A stretch of 64,000 nucleotides of DNA from Collybia mongolica (GCA_013420905.1 JAAXNY010000005.1:682001-746000), one strand, 5' to 3'. Positions 35,830-46,602 are shown, counted from the stretch's first letter. Notes: generated by a model not told the origin, from the letters alone. Made by a program: numbers and translations.

Positions 35830-36978
35830 ATGTCAGAGAATTGGGACAACACTTTGAACAACCCCCACTATGGTGCCGAGCACGTCCATGAGCCCCCTGT
35901 CGGCGATGTCACGATGGAGCAAGAACGTGCTTGCCTTTGGGAAGCCGTTGTAGCCCTCGGACGTTCGTCGAACGCCTTTATCGAGGGCCAGCGCCGCCAA
36001 GCTGAAGAGCAAGGGGCCATCATCAACGCGCTCATCGAGCGCATCAACAACCTCCCTCTTGGCGGTACTGCGGCGCCAGCACCAGCACCAGTGTCACAAC
36101 ATGCCCCGTCTTCCGGAGATGGAGGCCCCGTCCCTCGAGGGGGATTGAAATTCCGTGAACCTCGTTTGTTCGACGGAAAAGTAAGGTCCGTAAATCCCTT
36201 TCTTGACGAAATTGAGAGCGCCGTTTGGCTTCAGCGTGCCTCTCTCGTCACTGACTTCGACAAGGCACTTTACCTTGCCGGCTACCTCAAGGACGGCTCC
36301 CCTAAGTCCTGGTACTACGGACTCAAGAAGGATGAGTCCCGACGGTACCTCCTCAACAATTGGGAGGCGCTTCTCTCGGATTTCCGCGACCATTTCGGGG
36401 ATTCCGACATCCACAACACGGCACTGCACGACATGGACCTGCTCGTTCAGACGGGTTCATGTGCGGCGTTTGCGTCTCGCTTCCGCGAGTTGCTCCCCGA
36501 CCTCGACCTTACGGAGCGCTCGAAAATCGACTACTTCCGAAAACGGCTGAAGGACAACATCAAGGATGTCCTCGCCACTGTCCAGCGAAAGAACACCCCC
36601 ACCGATTTCGATGATTTCGTCGAAATGTGCATCGACATCGACAACAACCTCCACCGTCGACAACTCGAGACCCAGAAGAAGCCGCGTGCTTCTGGGTCAG
36701 CTACTAACAACACATCTAGTTACAGAAACTCCAACACTACCAGCAACACCACAGCACCTGTGTCGACACTCCCTCCTGGTGTTCCCATGGAGATTGACGC
36801 CACCAAAACCAAACCTCACGGTCCTTTGACCGACGAGGAGAAGGCCCGCCGTAAACACGAAGGCTTATGCCTGTATTGCGGCCAAGGTAAGCACCTCCTC
36901 GAAAATTGTCCAAACATGTCCGCACGCGCAAAGAAGGCACTCGCCGCGCGCAAGGCTTCTCCTTCGGGAAAAGCCTAA
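35830..36978 (+). CDS. gag: Gag polyprotein of the chromovirus
   Basis: A 382-residue capsid/nucleocapsid protein starting MSENWDNTLNNPHYG at 35830; the frame is open further upstream, but this ATG follows the leader. It contains a helical segment, then the retrotransposon-gag core (GYLKDGSPKSWYYGLKKD, WEALLSDFRDHFGD, YFRKRLKDNIKDVL) and, near the C-terminus, one CCHC zinc knuckle: CLYCGQGKHLLENCP. It assembles the virus-like particle and binds element RNA. It ends at TAA 36976-36978, four nucleotides after a slippery heptamer, and overlaps pol. Confidence 0.95.
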   Translation: MSENWDNTLNNPHYGAEHVHEPPVGDVTMEQERACLWEAVVALGRSSNAFIEGQRRQAEEQGAIINALIERINNLPLGGTAAPAPAPVSQHAPSSGDGGPVPRGGLKFREPRLFDGKVRSVNPFLDEIESAVWLQRASLVTDFDKALYLAGYLKDGSPKSWYYGLKKDESRRYLLNNWEALLSDFRDHFGDSDIHNTALHDMDLLVQTGSCAAFASRFRELLPDLDLTERSKIDYFRKRLKDNIKDVLATVQRKNTPTDFDDFVEMCIDIDNNLHRRQLETQKKPRASGSATNNTSSYRNSNTTSNTTAPVSTLPPGVPMEIDATKTKPHGPLTDEEKARRKHEGLCLYCGQGKHLLENCPNMSARAKKALAARKASPSGKA

Positions 36979-39900
36979 CCGGTTGCTCCCTAGTCCCTGG
37001 GCATCCGGTAGACGAAGGGACACGTCCTTTGCCTTCTCCGGCACCGGTGACCCATGTCCGTCTCAGCGACGGCACCTATACCCCGGTTTACAAAGCTGCC
37101 CCGCAATTTTTATTTTCTACCGCAGGGCCTTCGCTATATTCTCCCTCTCATTTTTTCATTTCTATTCGTCTTTCATTTCCAAATCGGAAACCCATTAATA
37201 CGTATGCACTCGTTGACTGCGGCGCTACTACCTCGTGCATCTCGGAGCATTTTGCAACGAGGCACTCTTTATCCCGGCGTCTTTTAGATGTCCCGGTTCC
37301 CATAATGGCGGTTGATGACCGTCCAATAGCGTCGGGGCTGATCACCCATGACGTACTCACTAACATCTCAGTTGGGGCTCACTCCGAGCTTCGACCACTT
37401 GCCATCGTTTCCGTGGGGTACCCCGTCATTTTAGGTCTCGATTGGCTACGCCAACACAACCCCAAGATCGATTGGGCAGAGGCTAACCTCTTGCTTGATT
37501 GTTGCGGTCTCTCCCGCTCTAACCCGGTCACTGTCGTTGCTAGAGGCTTTGGTCTCAGGCCTCGAATTTCTCGACCCTCCCTCAACTCCACCACCTCCGT
37601 TGGTTTAGGCTTTGGTCTATCTGGCGCTACTTACACTGCCGCTAAAGCAGTTTCGGTTTCATCCGACTCCCCTTCTCCTCCCGGTGCATCTCCACCTCCG
37701 TCCGGCCCACAAGCTACGGATTCCACACCCAAATCACCACCTAACTCCTCCTACCTCTCCTCCTTTCTGCGTTGGGATGGCCTTGGTCGCTCCTCACCCC
37801 CTCTCACTCCTCCCTCCACTCCGAACATCCGGACTATCAGTCCTAAGAAGTTCTCCAAAGCCGCTCGTGTTTCTCCCGAGTCGGTTTGCCTCCTCCGTTT
37901 CTCTCCAGTTGGCTCTCCTGCCTATATTCGGGCAACTACCATATCACTCGCCGATGACTTGGATGAGAACACTCCCGCCGCTACCCCGTCCTCCACCCCC
38001 ATCACCGATCCCTATCATCCCAACTATAATGTCGCCAACTTTGTTCCACTCAAGTACATGCCATGGGCCGACACAGTCTTCGCCGCCTCCGAATTCGACA
38101 AACTCCCACCTCATCGTCCTTACAATGTTGAGATAGAGCTCGAGGAGGGAAAGACACCGCCCTTTGGTCCACTGTACAGACTTACTGCTCAGGAGCGTGA
38201 AGCGCTAGCAGAGCACATCAACACCAACCTTCGGCGTGGCCACATCCGTCGCTCGACCTCTTCGGCTGCGGCCCCAGTTCTCTTCATCAGAAAGAAGACA
38301 GGTAATCTTCGCCTTTGCATTGATTTTCGTGGCCTCAATGCCATCACCAAAAAGAACCGCTATCCGGTTCCCCTCGTTAATGATCTCCTTGATCGTGTTG
38401 CAGGGTGCAAAGTATTCACTGTCATTGACCTTGTTTCTGCCTACAGCCATCTTCGGATCAAGGAAGGGGATGAGTGGAAGACAGCTTTCCGCACTCCTCT
38501 TGGTCTTTTCGAACATCTTGTCGTTCCGTACGGCCTTACAAATGCGCCAGCCGCATTTCAATCTTTCATTCAGGATGCCCTTCGAGACCTTCTCGATGTG
38601 GTTTGTGTTGTTTATCTTGACGATATTCTTATTTTCTCAAGGACCCAGGAAGAGCACGACAAACATGTCAAGCTTGTTTTGGATCGACTTCGTGACCATC
38701 ACCTCTGTGTCAATCCTGGCAAATGTGAATGGGACAAATCCGAGGTTGAGTATTTGGGCTACATCATTGGTGCTGACGGCATCAAGATGAACCCGAAGAA
38801 ACTTGATACTATTGTTTCCTGGCCTGAACCAACTTCGGTGAAGGACCTCCAATCTTTTCTTGGTTTTACCAATTTCTACCGTCGTTTTATTGATGGATAC
38901 TCTCGCATTACCGTTCCACTAACCAGTCTCACTAAAAAAGACACCCCTTTCCATTTTTCTAGTGAAGCTCGCAGTGCTTTCGAGCTTCTCAAACGGAAAT
39001 TCACATCATTTCCTGTTCTCCGCCATTTCAACCCTCACCAACCTTGTACCCTCAGCACGGACGCATCCGACTTCGCCCTTTCCGGTGTTCTCCAACAACC
39101 CGATGAGAATGGTGACCTTCATCCGGTTGCCTTCTACTCCCGGAAATTCTCACCTGCCGAAATCAACTACGATGTGCATGATAAAGAGCTTCTTGGTATC
39201 GTCGACTCCTTTCGCGATATGAGAGCTTGGTTACTTGGTTCGCCATTTCCTATTTCTGTTATTTCTGATCACAAAAACCTCGAATACTTTATGTCTTCTC
39301 AAATCCTCAACCGCCGTCAGGCGCGTTGGGCGATGTTTCTTTCGGACTTTGATTTTAAACTCACCTGGGGTCCGGGAAAACTTAACGTTGCAGATGGCCC
39401 ATCCCGTCGCCCGGACTTTGCCCCTAAAAAGGGGGATGATACCCTGTTGGGTCAAAACAGGATCATACTGACCTCCAAACACACTGAACGACTCTCTCCC
39501 AACCAGAATTCGTCAGACTACTTCCCAACAATTCCCATTCCTTCACTCAACGCCATCACAACTCTCGCGATCGACAATTCGGTACTCCTGGAGCGCTTCA
39601 AAACCGCTTTTCACGAGGATCCCGAATGGCGAGAGGCTCTCGTGCGTGGTAACTCGGAATTCTCAGCCGAGGGTGGACTGGTGTTCCACAAAGGCAAACT
39701 TTTCGTTCCTAAACCATTACGTGCTGATGTTTTGCATACCCGTCACGACGCAATCCTCACAGGTCATCCCGGACGTACCCGAACAATGGGTATTGTTTCG
39801 CGCGATTATTCGTGGCCCGGCATGCATACCTTCATTCGACGTTATGTCGAAGCATGCGACACTTGCCCACGTATCAAAAATGCCCACCACAAACCTTATG

Positions 39901-41210
39901 GCCTACTCAAACCCCTCGACATACCCGAACGTCCGTGGAAATCAATATCCATGGACTTCATTGTTAAGTTGCCTGTTTCTCATGGTTACGATTCAATTTG
40001 GGTGGTCTGTGACCGCTTAACGCGCTACGCGCACTTTATTCCCTGCGTCGAAACTATCGATGCACCCCAACTTGCGTGGTTATTTTTAGACCGCATTTTT
40101 CGCCTTCATGGCCTTCCCGATTCGATCATCTCGGATCGTGGTTCTGTTTTTATTTCTAAATTTTGGTCCGAACTCACTTCCCTTCTCAAAATTGAGGCTC
40201 GAACGTCCACCGCATACCATCCGCAGACTGACGGTTTGACGGAGCGGACAAATCAGACGCTCGAGACCTACTTACGTGCATATTGCTCTTATCAACAGGA
40301 TGATTGGGTCGATTATCTCCCCCTCGGAGAATTCGCCTTCAACAACCTTGACAATTCCTCCACCAAACAATCACCCTTCTTCGCCAACTACGCCTATCAC
40401 CCCACTTTCGAACCCCAAATCACCGAACGCTCCTCCGTTCCCGCCGCAGCCGATCTCGCCTCTTGCCTCAAGATTATACATGCTGAACTCCGCGCTGAGC
40501 TTCTTCATGCACAAGAGGTACAGGCGAAATACTACAACAAAAATGCATCACCAGCTCCGGAATTTCAGCCCGACCAACTCGTTTGGCTTGTTCGCCGGAA
40601 CATCAAAACAACTCGACCTTCCATTAAACTCGACCATCGCCGTCTCGGTCCCTATCCCATCATTCGCAAAATCCACTCCTCATCCTACCTCCTCAAACTC
40701 CCTCCTTACTTATCTCGTCTCCATCCCGTATTTAATGTTTCCCTTCTCGAACCTTACAACGATCCTTCCGAATTCCACTCTCACTCAATTCCCCAACCTG
40801 TCGACCTTGTAGAAGATCCCGCTCACGACATCAAGTCTCTACTTGACTGCCGAAAAATTGGTCATCGGTATGAATACCTCGTACGATGGAAATCCCTCCC
40901 AGAGTCCGAAGATTCTTGGATTCCCCTCTCCGACATTCCCACCACATTCAACGAGCTCATCGAGCGCTTCCACCGTCGTCACCCACGTGCTCCACGCCCG
41001 CACGTTTTCGATATTAATAAGAATTTTTCTATTCCTGATTCCGTTACATCTACATCTGATCCCTCCGTTTCTTCCATCCCTTCTGCCCAGGTCCCTCCTC
41101 CAGCCGTCGTAACTCCGTCGCTCCGCTGCCCGCTCCGTCGTCGTCCTCCACTGCCATACCTCCCGCTGCCCCGCGTCCTGCCTCACCGCCTGCCGTACGT
41201 CAGAGTTTGA
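36906..41210 (+). CDS. pol: Pol polyprotein (PR-RT-RH-IN-chromodomain)
   Basis: One long open frame, -1 relative to gag and expressed by frameshifting rather than its own start. Order of domains: aspartic protease (ALVDCGATTSCIS, about 37205-37245); reverse transcriptase (VIDLVSAYSHLRI, FQSFIQDAL, VVYLDDILIFS with YLDD near 38613); RNase H (LSTDASDFALSGVL near 39050, DHKNLEYF); integrase with an H-H-C-C zinc domain (HTRHDAILTGHPGR ... CDTCPRIK, about 39735-39880), catalytic SMDFIVKLP, IISDRGSVF and TDGLTERTNQ; and a C-terminal chromodomain (YEYLVRWKSLPESEDSWIP, about 40868-40925) that may direct integration to marked chromatin. No internal stops. A probable 1-nt loss near 41115 shortens the non-conserved tail. 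Confidence 0.96.
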   Translation: MSKHVRTRKEGTRRAQGFSFGKSLTGCSLVPGHPVDEGTRPLPSPAPVTHVRLSDGTYTPVYKAAPQFLFSTAGPSLYSPSHFFISIRLSFPNRKPINTYALVDCGATTSCISEHFATRHSLSRRLLDVPVPIMAVDDRPIASGLITHDVLTNISVGAHSELRPLAIVSVGYPVILGLDWLRQHNPKIDWAEANLLLDCCGLSRSNPVTVVARGFGLRPRISRPSLNSTTSVGLGFGLSGATYTAAKAVSVSSDSPSPPGASPPPSGPQATDSTPKSPPNSSYLSSFLRWDGLGRSSPPLTPPSTPNIRTISPKKFSKAARVSPESVCLLRFSPVGSPAYIRATTISLADDLDENTPAATPSSTPITDPYHPNYNVANFVPLKYMPWADTVFAASEFDKLPPHRPYNVEIELEEGKTPPFGPLYRLTAQEREALAEHINTNLRRGHIRRSTSSAAAPVLFIRKKTGNLRLCIDFRGLNAITKKNRYPVPLVNDLLDRVAGCKVFTVIDLVSAYSHLRIKEGDEWKTAFRTPLGLFEHLVVPYGLTNAPAAFQSFIQDALRDLLDVVCVVYLDDILIFSRTQEEHDKHVKLVLDRLRDHHLCVNPGKCEWDKSEVEYLGYIIGADGIKMNPKKLDTIVSWPEPTSVKDLQSFLGFTNFYRRFIDGYSRITVPLTSLTKKDTPFHFSSEARSAFELLKRKFTSFPVLRHFNPHQPCTLSTDASDFALSGVLQQPDENGDLHPVAFYSRKFSPAEINYDVHDKELLGIVDSFRDMRAWLLGSPFPISVISDHKNLEYFMSSQILNRRQARWAMFLSDFDFKLTWGPGKLNVADGPSRRPDFAPKKGDDTLLGQNRIILTSKHTERLSPNQNSSDYFPTIPIPSLNAITTLAIDNSVLLERFKTAFHEDPEWREALVRGNSEFSAEGGLVFHKGKLFVPKPLRADVLHTRHDAILTGHPGRTRTMGIVSRDYSWPGMHTFIRRYVEACDTCPRIKNAHHKPYGLLKPLDIPERPWKSISMDFIVKLPVSHGYDSIWVVCDRLTRYAHFIPCVETIDAPQLAWLFLDRIFRLHGLPDSIISDRGSVFISKFWSELTSLLKIEARTSTAYHPQTDGLTERTNQTLETYLRAYCSYQQDDWVDYLPLGEFAFNNLDNSSTKQSPFFANYAYHPTFEPQITERSSVPAAADLASCLKIIHAELRAELLHAQEVQAKYYNKNASPAPEFQPDQLVWLVRRNIKTTRPSIKLDHRRLGPYPIIRKIHSSSYLLKLPPYLSRLHPVFNVSLLEPYNDPSEFHSHSIPQPVDLVEDPAHDIKSLLDCRKIGHRYEYLVRWKSLPESEDSWIPLSDIPTTFNELIERFHRRHPRAPRPHVFDINKNFSIPDSVTSTSDPSVSSIPSAQVPPPAVVTPSLRCPLRRRPPLPYLPLPRVLPHRLPYVRV
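36966..36972 (+). promoter_or_regulatory. -1 ribosomal frameshift heptamer GGGAAAA
   Basis: Read in the gag frame as G GGA AAA, this matches X XXY YYZ. It lies directly before the gag stop. After a -1 slip the ribosome continues in the pol frame as GKSLTGCSL, which is what the pol open frame encodes. The position inside the 73-nt overlap (36906-36978) fits a gag-pol switch. Confidence 0.75.
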
Positions 41211-41337
41211 GATCTGAGTATGTGCCACCCACCGCAACTACGACCCGTTCTGGTCGCGTTGCTCGTCCTGCCAATAGGCTCGACCCCGTTCATGAGAGAA
41301 AGTCCCGAAAATCTTGAACGCTCCCTGCGCCCGCCTC

Positions 41338-41350
41338 AAAAGGGGGATGA
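41338..41350 (+). promoter_or_regulatory. Polypurine tract for plus-strand priming
   Basis: AAAAGGGGGATGA directly precedes the 3' LTR start TGTAAGG at 41351, the usual place for the RNase-H-resistant primer of plus-strand DNA. Confidence 0.85.
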
Positions 41351-41666
41351 TGTAAGGGTCATGGACAGACTCCCCTTACACGGACTCTCTTTACTTATCA
41401 ATGGACTATTACTACCTATTAACGGGCTTTTACTTACTTCACGGTCACTATTAGTTTACACTCCGTTTGTATCACATTCTTGTTGCTTCGACTACTTACG
41501 GACATTTACGGACACCTCCCGATTACCTCCGGCTATCTGATTGGGCTGTCCCGACGTGTACATTCCTCTTCGTCGAATCAACGCCAGTAATTGGCTTTTA
41601 CTCGGAATCTCGTCCCTCTCTCCTCTTTCTCTCTCAAAGGTTCTGGGCTTTACCTTGCCCATTACA
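41351..41666 (+). repeat. 3' LTR
   Basis: 316 bp, the same as the 5' LTR by eye. It is followed by the second GGGAG target duplication. Confidence 0.96.
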
Positions 41667-41671
41667 GGGAG

Positions 41672-42482
41672 GGACAGGAGGGATCAAATGAAGCAGGGAT
41701 AAAGCTGCAATTGACAGAGATTATAGCGGTGGCGGGAGAGGACAAAGTCATTTGGAGCAGAAGGTGTTTAGTAGAGTCATGGAGGACAGATAACGGGAAG
41801 GGGAACGGGAAGCGCAACGTAAAAAATAGACTCGTCCCCTCAAACACCATCTACTCAACAAAATCCCTTCAAATCCGGAAGAATCCCTAGCTAACAAGCT
41901 AACACTGAACAGTACGCTTCATACACAACCTTGACCCAATCCCAGCCAAACCGACACTTTCAAACGTTCAAATCAGACCCAACACCCAAATCTACTCCTT
42001 CCAAGTTCCCAACCTTCATAAAAATCTTATCTCACACCAGATCATCACCAGTCTAACCCACGCCCCTGCAGCATTCCGCGCCTCTCTTCCATGCCAAGCG
42101 GACACACCCCCGGGCCGAGTTGATAACACCGTACATATGTATACCCACCCAAGCCCCAAGCCCCAACGTGATCGACTTAGCCTTCATAGTATTCTTTAAT
42201 GCCCGCGTCCGAATTCCCAGCACCCCCACAACGCGCACTACACATGTCCGCACACGCACGCACACACCAGGCACACGCACACCACCTGTTTTAGCGGGGA
42301 TGTGGATAACACACAGCACAGCCATCCCATCCTCCTGTATGTATGTACGTAGTTGGGTGCCCAGACGAAGGTTGCTTCCTCCCCCAACTTTATCATACCA
42401 CTCTACTAGTATAGACATCCGAAATCCCCCCTGCCTGCCTCCCAGCCTCCCACCCTCCCTGCTTCCCACCCCCACCACGCCC
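41672..42482. other. Intergenic, pyrimidine-rich near the next gene
   Basis: No gene before the A3 start. 42200-42480 is rich in CA/CCC repeats and is probably leader or promoter of A3. The long open frame beginning at 42120 is low-complexity extension upstream of the likely Met at 42483. Confidence 0.4.
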
Positions 42483-44268
42483 ATGCCGATGCCCCCCGCG
42501 TCCCCCCCATCCACCTCCACCTCCACTTCCACCTCCACCTCCAGCTCAACCTCCCCCCGGGCCCGCTCACGCGTCCTCTCCGACAAGACCAACAGAACCG
42601 CCCGGGCGCTCGGGCACTTCGGGGCGGGCGCGTTCCCGCGGGACCAGACGACACAATGCATCGGCGCGGCGCTCGAAATCCGGGGCGTGCTGCGCACAGT
42701 GGGGGAGCTGCTGGCGCAGCCGGAGCTTGGGGCGCTGACGGACGGGCTTGGGGAGGCGGCGCTGGAATGTCAGGATGTGAGATTTTTTGTTATAGTTTAT
42801 GGGCGGCTTGGACAGTGGGGGTCTGATTATTATTTTTTTTTCGTTTTTTTTTTTTTTTTTTTTTTCGTTTTTTTTTCGTGTGGGTGTAGAGATTCGCGAG
42901 GCTGCTGGAGGCGGCGCGGGAGGAGGCGTTGGGGCTTGTGGGGAGGCTGGAAGGTGAGGTTTCTTATCTTATGGACCAATTGGGGAAATTCGTGCCGATG
43001 TGTTGTGTTTTTTTTTTTTTTAGAATTTGCGCAGAGTATGGGCCGACTCGTGCGGGATGAAGAAGAGCCGGTATCGAGTGGGCCCAGCGTTGAAAGCGAA
43101 ACCAGGGGCTCAGTCGTGACGGTGAGTTTATCCAAACCCCAAAACTTAAAACTCTCACTCTCACCGTGGCATTCGCGGGGGGAGTGCTGACATGAGTCGA
43201 CGGGGTAGGTATACGCTACCGCCACGCAATCGAGTTTCGTGGACGCCGGGACGGAGGACCAGATGGAGGCGCTGAACGTTGCGCTGGAGACGCTCGAAAA
43301 GCGGGCGGTGGCGTGCACGATCGAGCTGGAGAGGTATGCGAAGGGGCCCTTGGAGGATATCATGGAGAAGATCAAGGGGCTGGAAGGGTATCTAATTTCC
43401 AGGTGAGTGCGTATGATGTGTGTGGGTGGTCTGCGGATAGGATAGGCTCATCTCGTGGATGTCACTGGAGCTGCAGTTTGGCGATGCGGGGAAGCTTGAT
43501 TTCGAGGTTGTTTAATGTGAGGTGGTTTTTTTTTTTTTGCCTATGTTTGGGTGTTGGGATTGATTGGCTACTGCTTCGGCTTGAAGAACTTCTTTGCGAC
43601 GCCGCCGAGCCGGGAGCTCATGGAGCCTGTGGTGTTGGATCACCAGCCGTTCCCCGACGGGTGGAAGCTGGCGCCATTTGTGAGGCTTTCTCGCTTTTGT
43701 CTGTACATGCCGGGCGGTATCTGATGGTATGTTTTTTTTTTTTGGAAAAGATTCAGGAACAGTTGAGTGTGTGTGCGGATTTTCAGGCGTACCTTGGGAG
43801 CCAGTCCGGTGCCACGGGTACGTTTTGGGGTTGGCGTTTGTAACCCTGCGTACGTTAGACTGATTAGTGACAATGTGTTCGCAGCTGCCGCATGGGAGTT
43901 GGAGCAGAAGAAACGTGAGCTGGATCGGTGGAAGAGGGACGTTGAGGCGAAGCGGGGGGACGTGAAGAAGGCGCTGTTATGTCTTAGCGCCGTGAGTCGA
44001 CATTTTGCAGTTTTGGATGGGAAGCTTGGGGAGTTTGAGGACGGGCTGGCGATGGTAAAACCTTGCTTCTTTTTTATGATGTCGAGATGTGCTTCTGATG
44101 TGTTTTATGCGGACAGTTGGTGGACGACGTTCAGGGTTTGAGTGATCGGCTAGATGGTCCGCTGGCCGGGACTGTGGAGGTGCGTTTTGTGTGTGGGGGA
44201 CGGCGACGGCGCAGGCTGATATTTTTGTACGACAGGACTTTGGATATGGCCTTGGCTTGTACGAGTAG
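42483..44268 (+). CDS. Family A alpha-helical protein (copy A3, unpaired)
   Basis: A third A-type gene, here on the plus strand. It starts at or near 42483 with a Ser/Thr-rich stretch, followed by a helix ending ALECQDV (A1 has ALSCQDV at the same place). The C-terminal coiled coil has LEQKKRELDRWKRDVEAK, VKKALLCLSAV and LDGKLGEFEDGLAM, matching the A1/A2 coil. It ends at TAG 44266-44268. Several introns contain long T tracts (42833-42877, 43005-43022, 43517-43530, 43732-43743), and the coding sequence is more GC-rich than A1 and A2. No B partner lies beside it; the upstream neighbour is the retrotransposon. It could act alone or with B1/B2. Start and some splices are uncertain. Confidence 0.55.
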
Positions 44269-44778
44269 GGGATGATGACGTTGGACTGTTCACATATTTC
44301 TAATTATTTTAATGTTATGGTGGTATGTCTAGGCTCATCATATCCATGACGTGTGATGATGGAATGACTGGAAAAGAGGGTTTGTCAGGGAGCCGTGGAG
44401 ACGGGAGTGGCTACTGTGGGGTGCAATCATTTGATCGCGAGGACCGATCAGGGACGCTGATCAGATTAGATTGAACGCAGCTCTGTCGGTGGGCATCGGT
44501 GGCGGCTGAGGGTGATGACGAGGTGCCGGGTAGGTGCCATAGATATCGGAGGGCGTCTGGTCAAGTTTTGAGTGCAGACGGGGGGCTCAGAGCGGTGGTT
44601 CGCTGAGTTTCAAAAACGAAGCGAACGTGCGCGTGCCTCGATCACATTATTGTTTATCGTTATTTTATTTGTTTACGTAGAATCGCAATCTGTTCAGACT
44701 CGTCGTCGAGAAAAAAAAACTGATAACATCGTTCTCCTCGATTGCTGTGAAATCCCCTCCAAGGCTGCTATTAGGACA

Positions 44779-46602
44779 ATGCTTGCCGTTGTCCACCCAG
44801 GCCAATACAATCCAACGCCCAATCTAGACCGCACCGCTGCCACTCGGCCGACTCTCTCATCAGCCTCTTCTTCTTCCTCTTCCTCCTCCTCTTCGTCCTC
44901 CAGTCGGCCCGCCATTCACGTCCAATTCAAATCAAAGCCCGCCCCGCCCCCACCTCCAGTGCCGACATTGCCGCCACCTGCCGCCCCACCGGCCACGCCC
45001 CCAGAGTTCAACCTGCATGCTTATCCCACCCCCGACCTGCTTCGGCTTCTCGCCTCCCTGCTCACCCAAATCGCCGCAACCAATGACGCCCTCTCTCCCC
45101 CGTCCCCGACGTCCCTCCAGCACCCCGTCCCGTCCCCGCTGTCCGCCTCGCTGACCACGGCGTCTCGTGGCGCACTCACGACCCCGTCCTCCACGCTTAC
45201 GTTCCACGCACGCAACGTCCCCACCATCTCGCTCGAGGCGTACCTCCTGCGCATCCTCAAGTACTGCCCGACGACAAACGAGGTGTTCCTCGCCCTGCTG
45301 GTGTATTTCGACCGTATGAGCAAGCTGTCAGCGGACTCGATGGGCACGGCGTTCGTCATTGATTCGTATAATATTCATCGTCTGGTTATTGCCGGCGTGA
45401 CTGTGGCGAGCAAGTTTTTCAGCGATGTGTTTTACACGAATTCGCGGTATGCAAAGGTGGGTAGTCGTCATCGTTTGAACCTTTTTTTGTTTTTGTTTTT
45501 TTTGTTTTTTTTTTTGGTTGTTTTTCTTTTTCTTGTTTCAGGCGCTGAGAGTTGTAAGTAGGTCGGGGGCCTGCCACTGCCCGAGCTCAACCAGCTTGAA
45601 CTGCAATTTCTGCTGCTGAACGACTTCCGCCTCGTGATCTCCACGGCAGAGATGCAGCGGTACGCCGAGCAGCTAATTTTGTTCTCCAACTCCGAGTCAG
45701 ACAGCCCGTCAACACCGTCCTTGCCGACACCGCCACCGATCCCAACACCTGCTCCCATCAACACCACAAACACACATACCTCGGCACCACCTATACCCAA
45801 CCCCACACGCCCGCCCCATGCACGCCCGCCAAGGCACTCGCCACCGCCGCCCACGCCGTCCCCTGCCCCGGTCGAAAATTCGGATTCTGCGACGTCAGAG
45901 GCGGAGACAGAGGCGGAGACAGAGACGGAAACAGAAACGGAAACGGAAACAGAGACCGAGGCAGAGACAGAGACCACGGACGACGAGCCTACGATCCGGC
46001 CAGGCGGAGGCTCGGTCGCAGGGTCCGTGTTCTCGTACGCCTTGGAGCGGTCGGAAAGCAGGAGCAGCGGGGGTCACTCGCGGTACTCGACGGGAAGCAT
46101 CAGCGAGGTGGATGACGGTGCGGGGAGCCGGGGCGCCTCTGGGGGTAGTGGGCCGTATGTCAACGGGGTTAACGGAGGAGGGGACGGGCGGGGGAGTGAC
46201 GCGCAGAGTGTGCACTCGTTCCGGTCGTTTGGGTCGTCGGAGAGCGGGGACACGGGTGATGAGGGGGGCGATGAGGGTGGGGATGCGTATGATTATTATG
46301 CGGATGATAATTTTGATGCGGAGGAGGATGCGGGGGATAGTGATGATGATGAGGATGGTGGGGTGGGATTGAGGGAGGTGGGGTTGAGGGAGGAGAGGTG
46401 GAGGGCGAAGGGGAAGGGAAAGGAGAAGGAGAAGGAGAAGGATGCGGTGGGTGGGGGTGCGGGGGAGGAGGGGGATGCGGAGATGGAGGGGCTGAAGACG
46501 CCTGGGAGGAGGGCGGGTGGGGTATCGATGGCGCGGATGAGGGGGCGGGGGAAGGGAAAAGGTGCACGTGCGGCGGGGGATTATGTGATGGCGAGTCCGT
46601 GA
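44779..46602 (+). CDS. PHO80-like cyclin (Pho85-type cyclin domain)
   Basis: Two exons, 44779-45456 and 45562-46602, join in frame (RYAK to VGGLPLPELNQL) to 572 residues. Residues about 20-90 are low complexity (a run of 16 Ser, then Pro-rich). The cyclin box follows: PTISLEAYLLRILKYCPTT, EVFLALLVYFDRMSK, NIHRLVIAGVTVASKFFSD, LELQFLLLNDFRLVIS. This is the Pho80 group, activators of the Pho85 kinase in phosphate and nutrient signalling. The C-terminal half is a long disordered tail with TETETE-type acidic repeats and a Lys/Glu-rich segment. The intron is T-rich. The start is the first Met downstream of noncoding-like sequence; an upstream in-frame extension exists but is not conserved-looking. 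Specific partner and target are unknown. Confidence 0.88.

Larger units (their letters stand above)
35338..41666 (+). mobile_element. Complete Ty3/gypsy chromovirus LTR retrotransposon (6,329 bp)
   Basis: Two 316-bp LTRs (35338-35653 and 41351-41666) start TGTAAGGGTCATGG, end CCATTACA and appear identical on reading. The 5-bp direct repeat GGGAG flanks the element (35333-35337 and 41667-41671). Order inside: primer-binding region, gag with zinc knuckle, a -1 overlapping pol with protease, reverse transcriptase, RNase H, integrase and chromodomain, then a polypurine tract. Protease-RT-RH-IN order plus the chromodomain define a chromovirus. Identical LTRs mean insertion is recent on the scale of LTR divergence. 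Confidence 0.97.

Noticed and set aside
36094..36429. Antisense open frames across gag and pol
   Set aside because: These are codon-bias shadows of the sense frame, with no domain or splice support.
44694..44915. Glu-rich minus-strand frame opposite the cyclin gene
   Set aside because: It is the complement of the Ser-coding repeat of the cyclin N-terminus.
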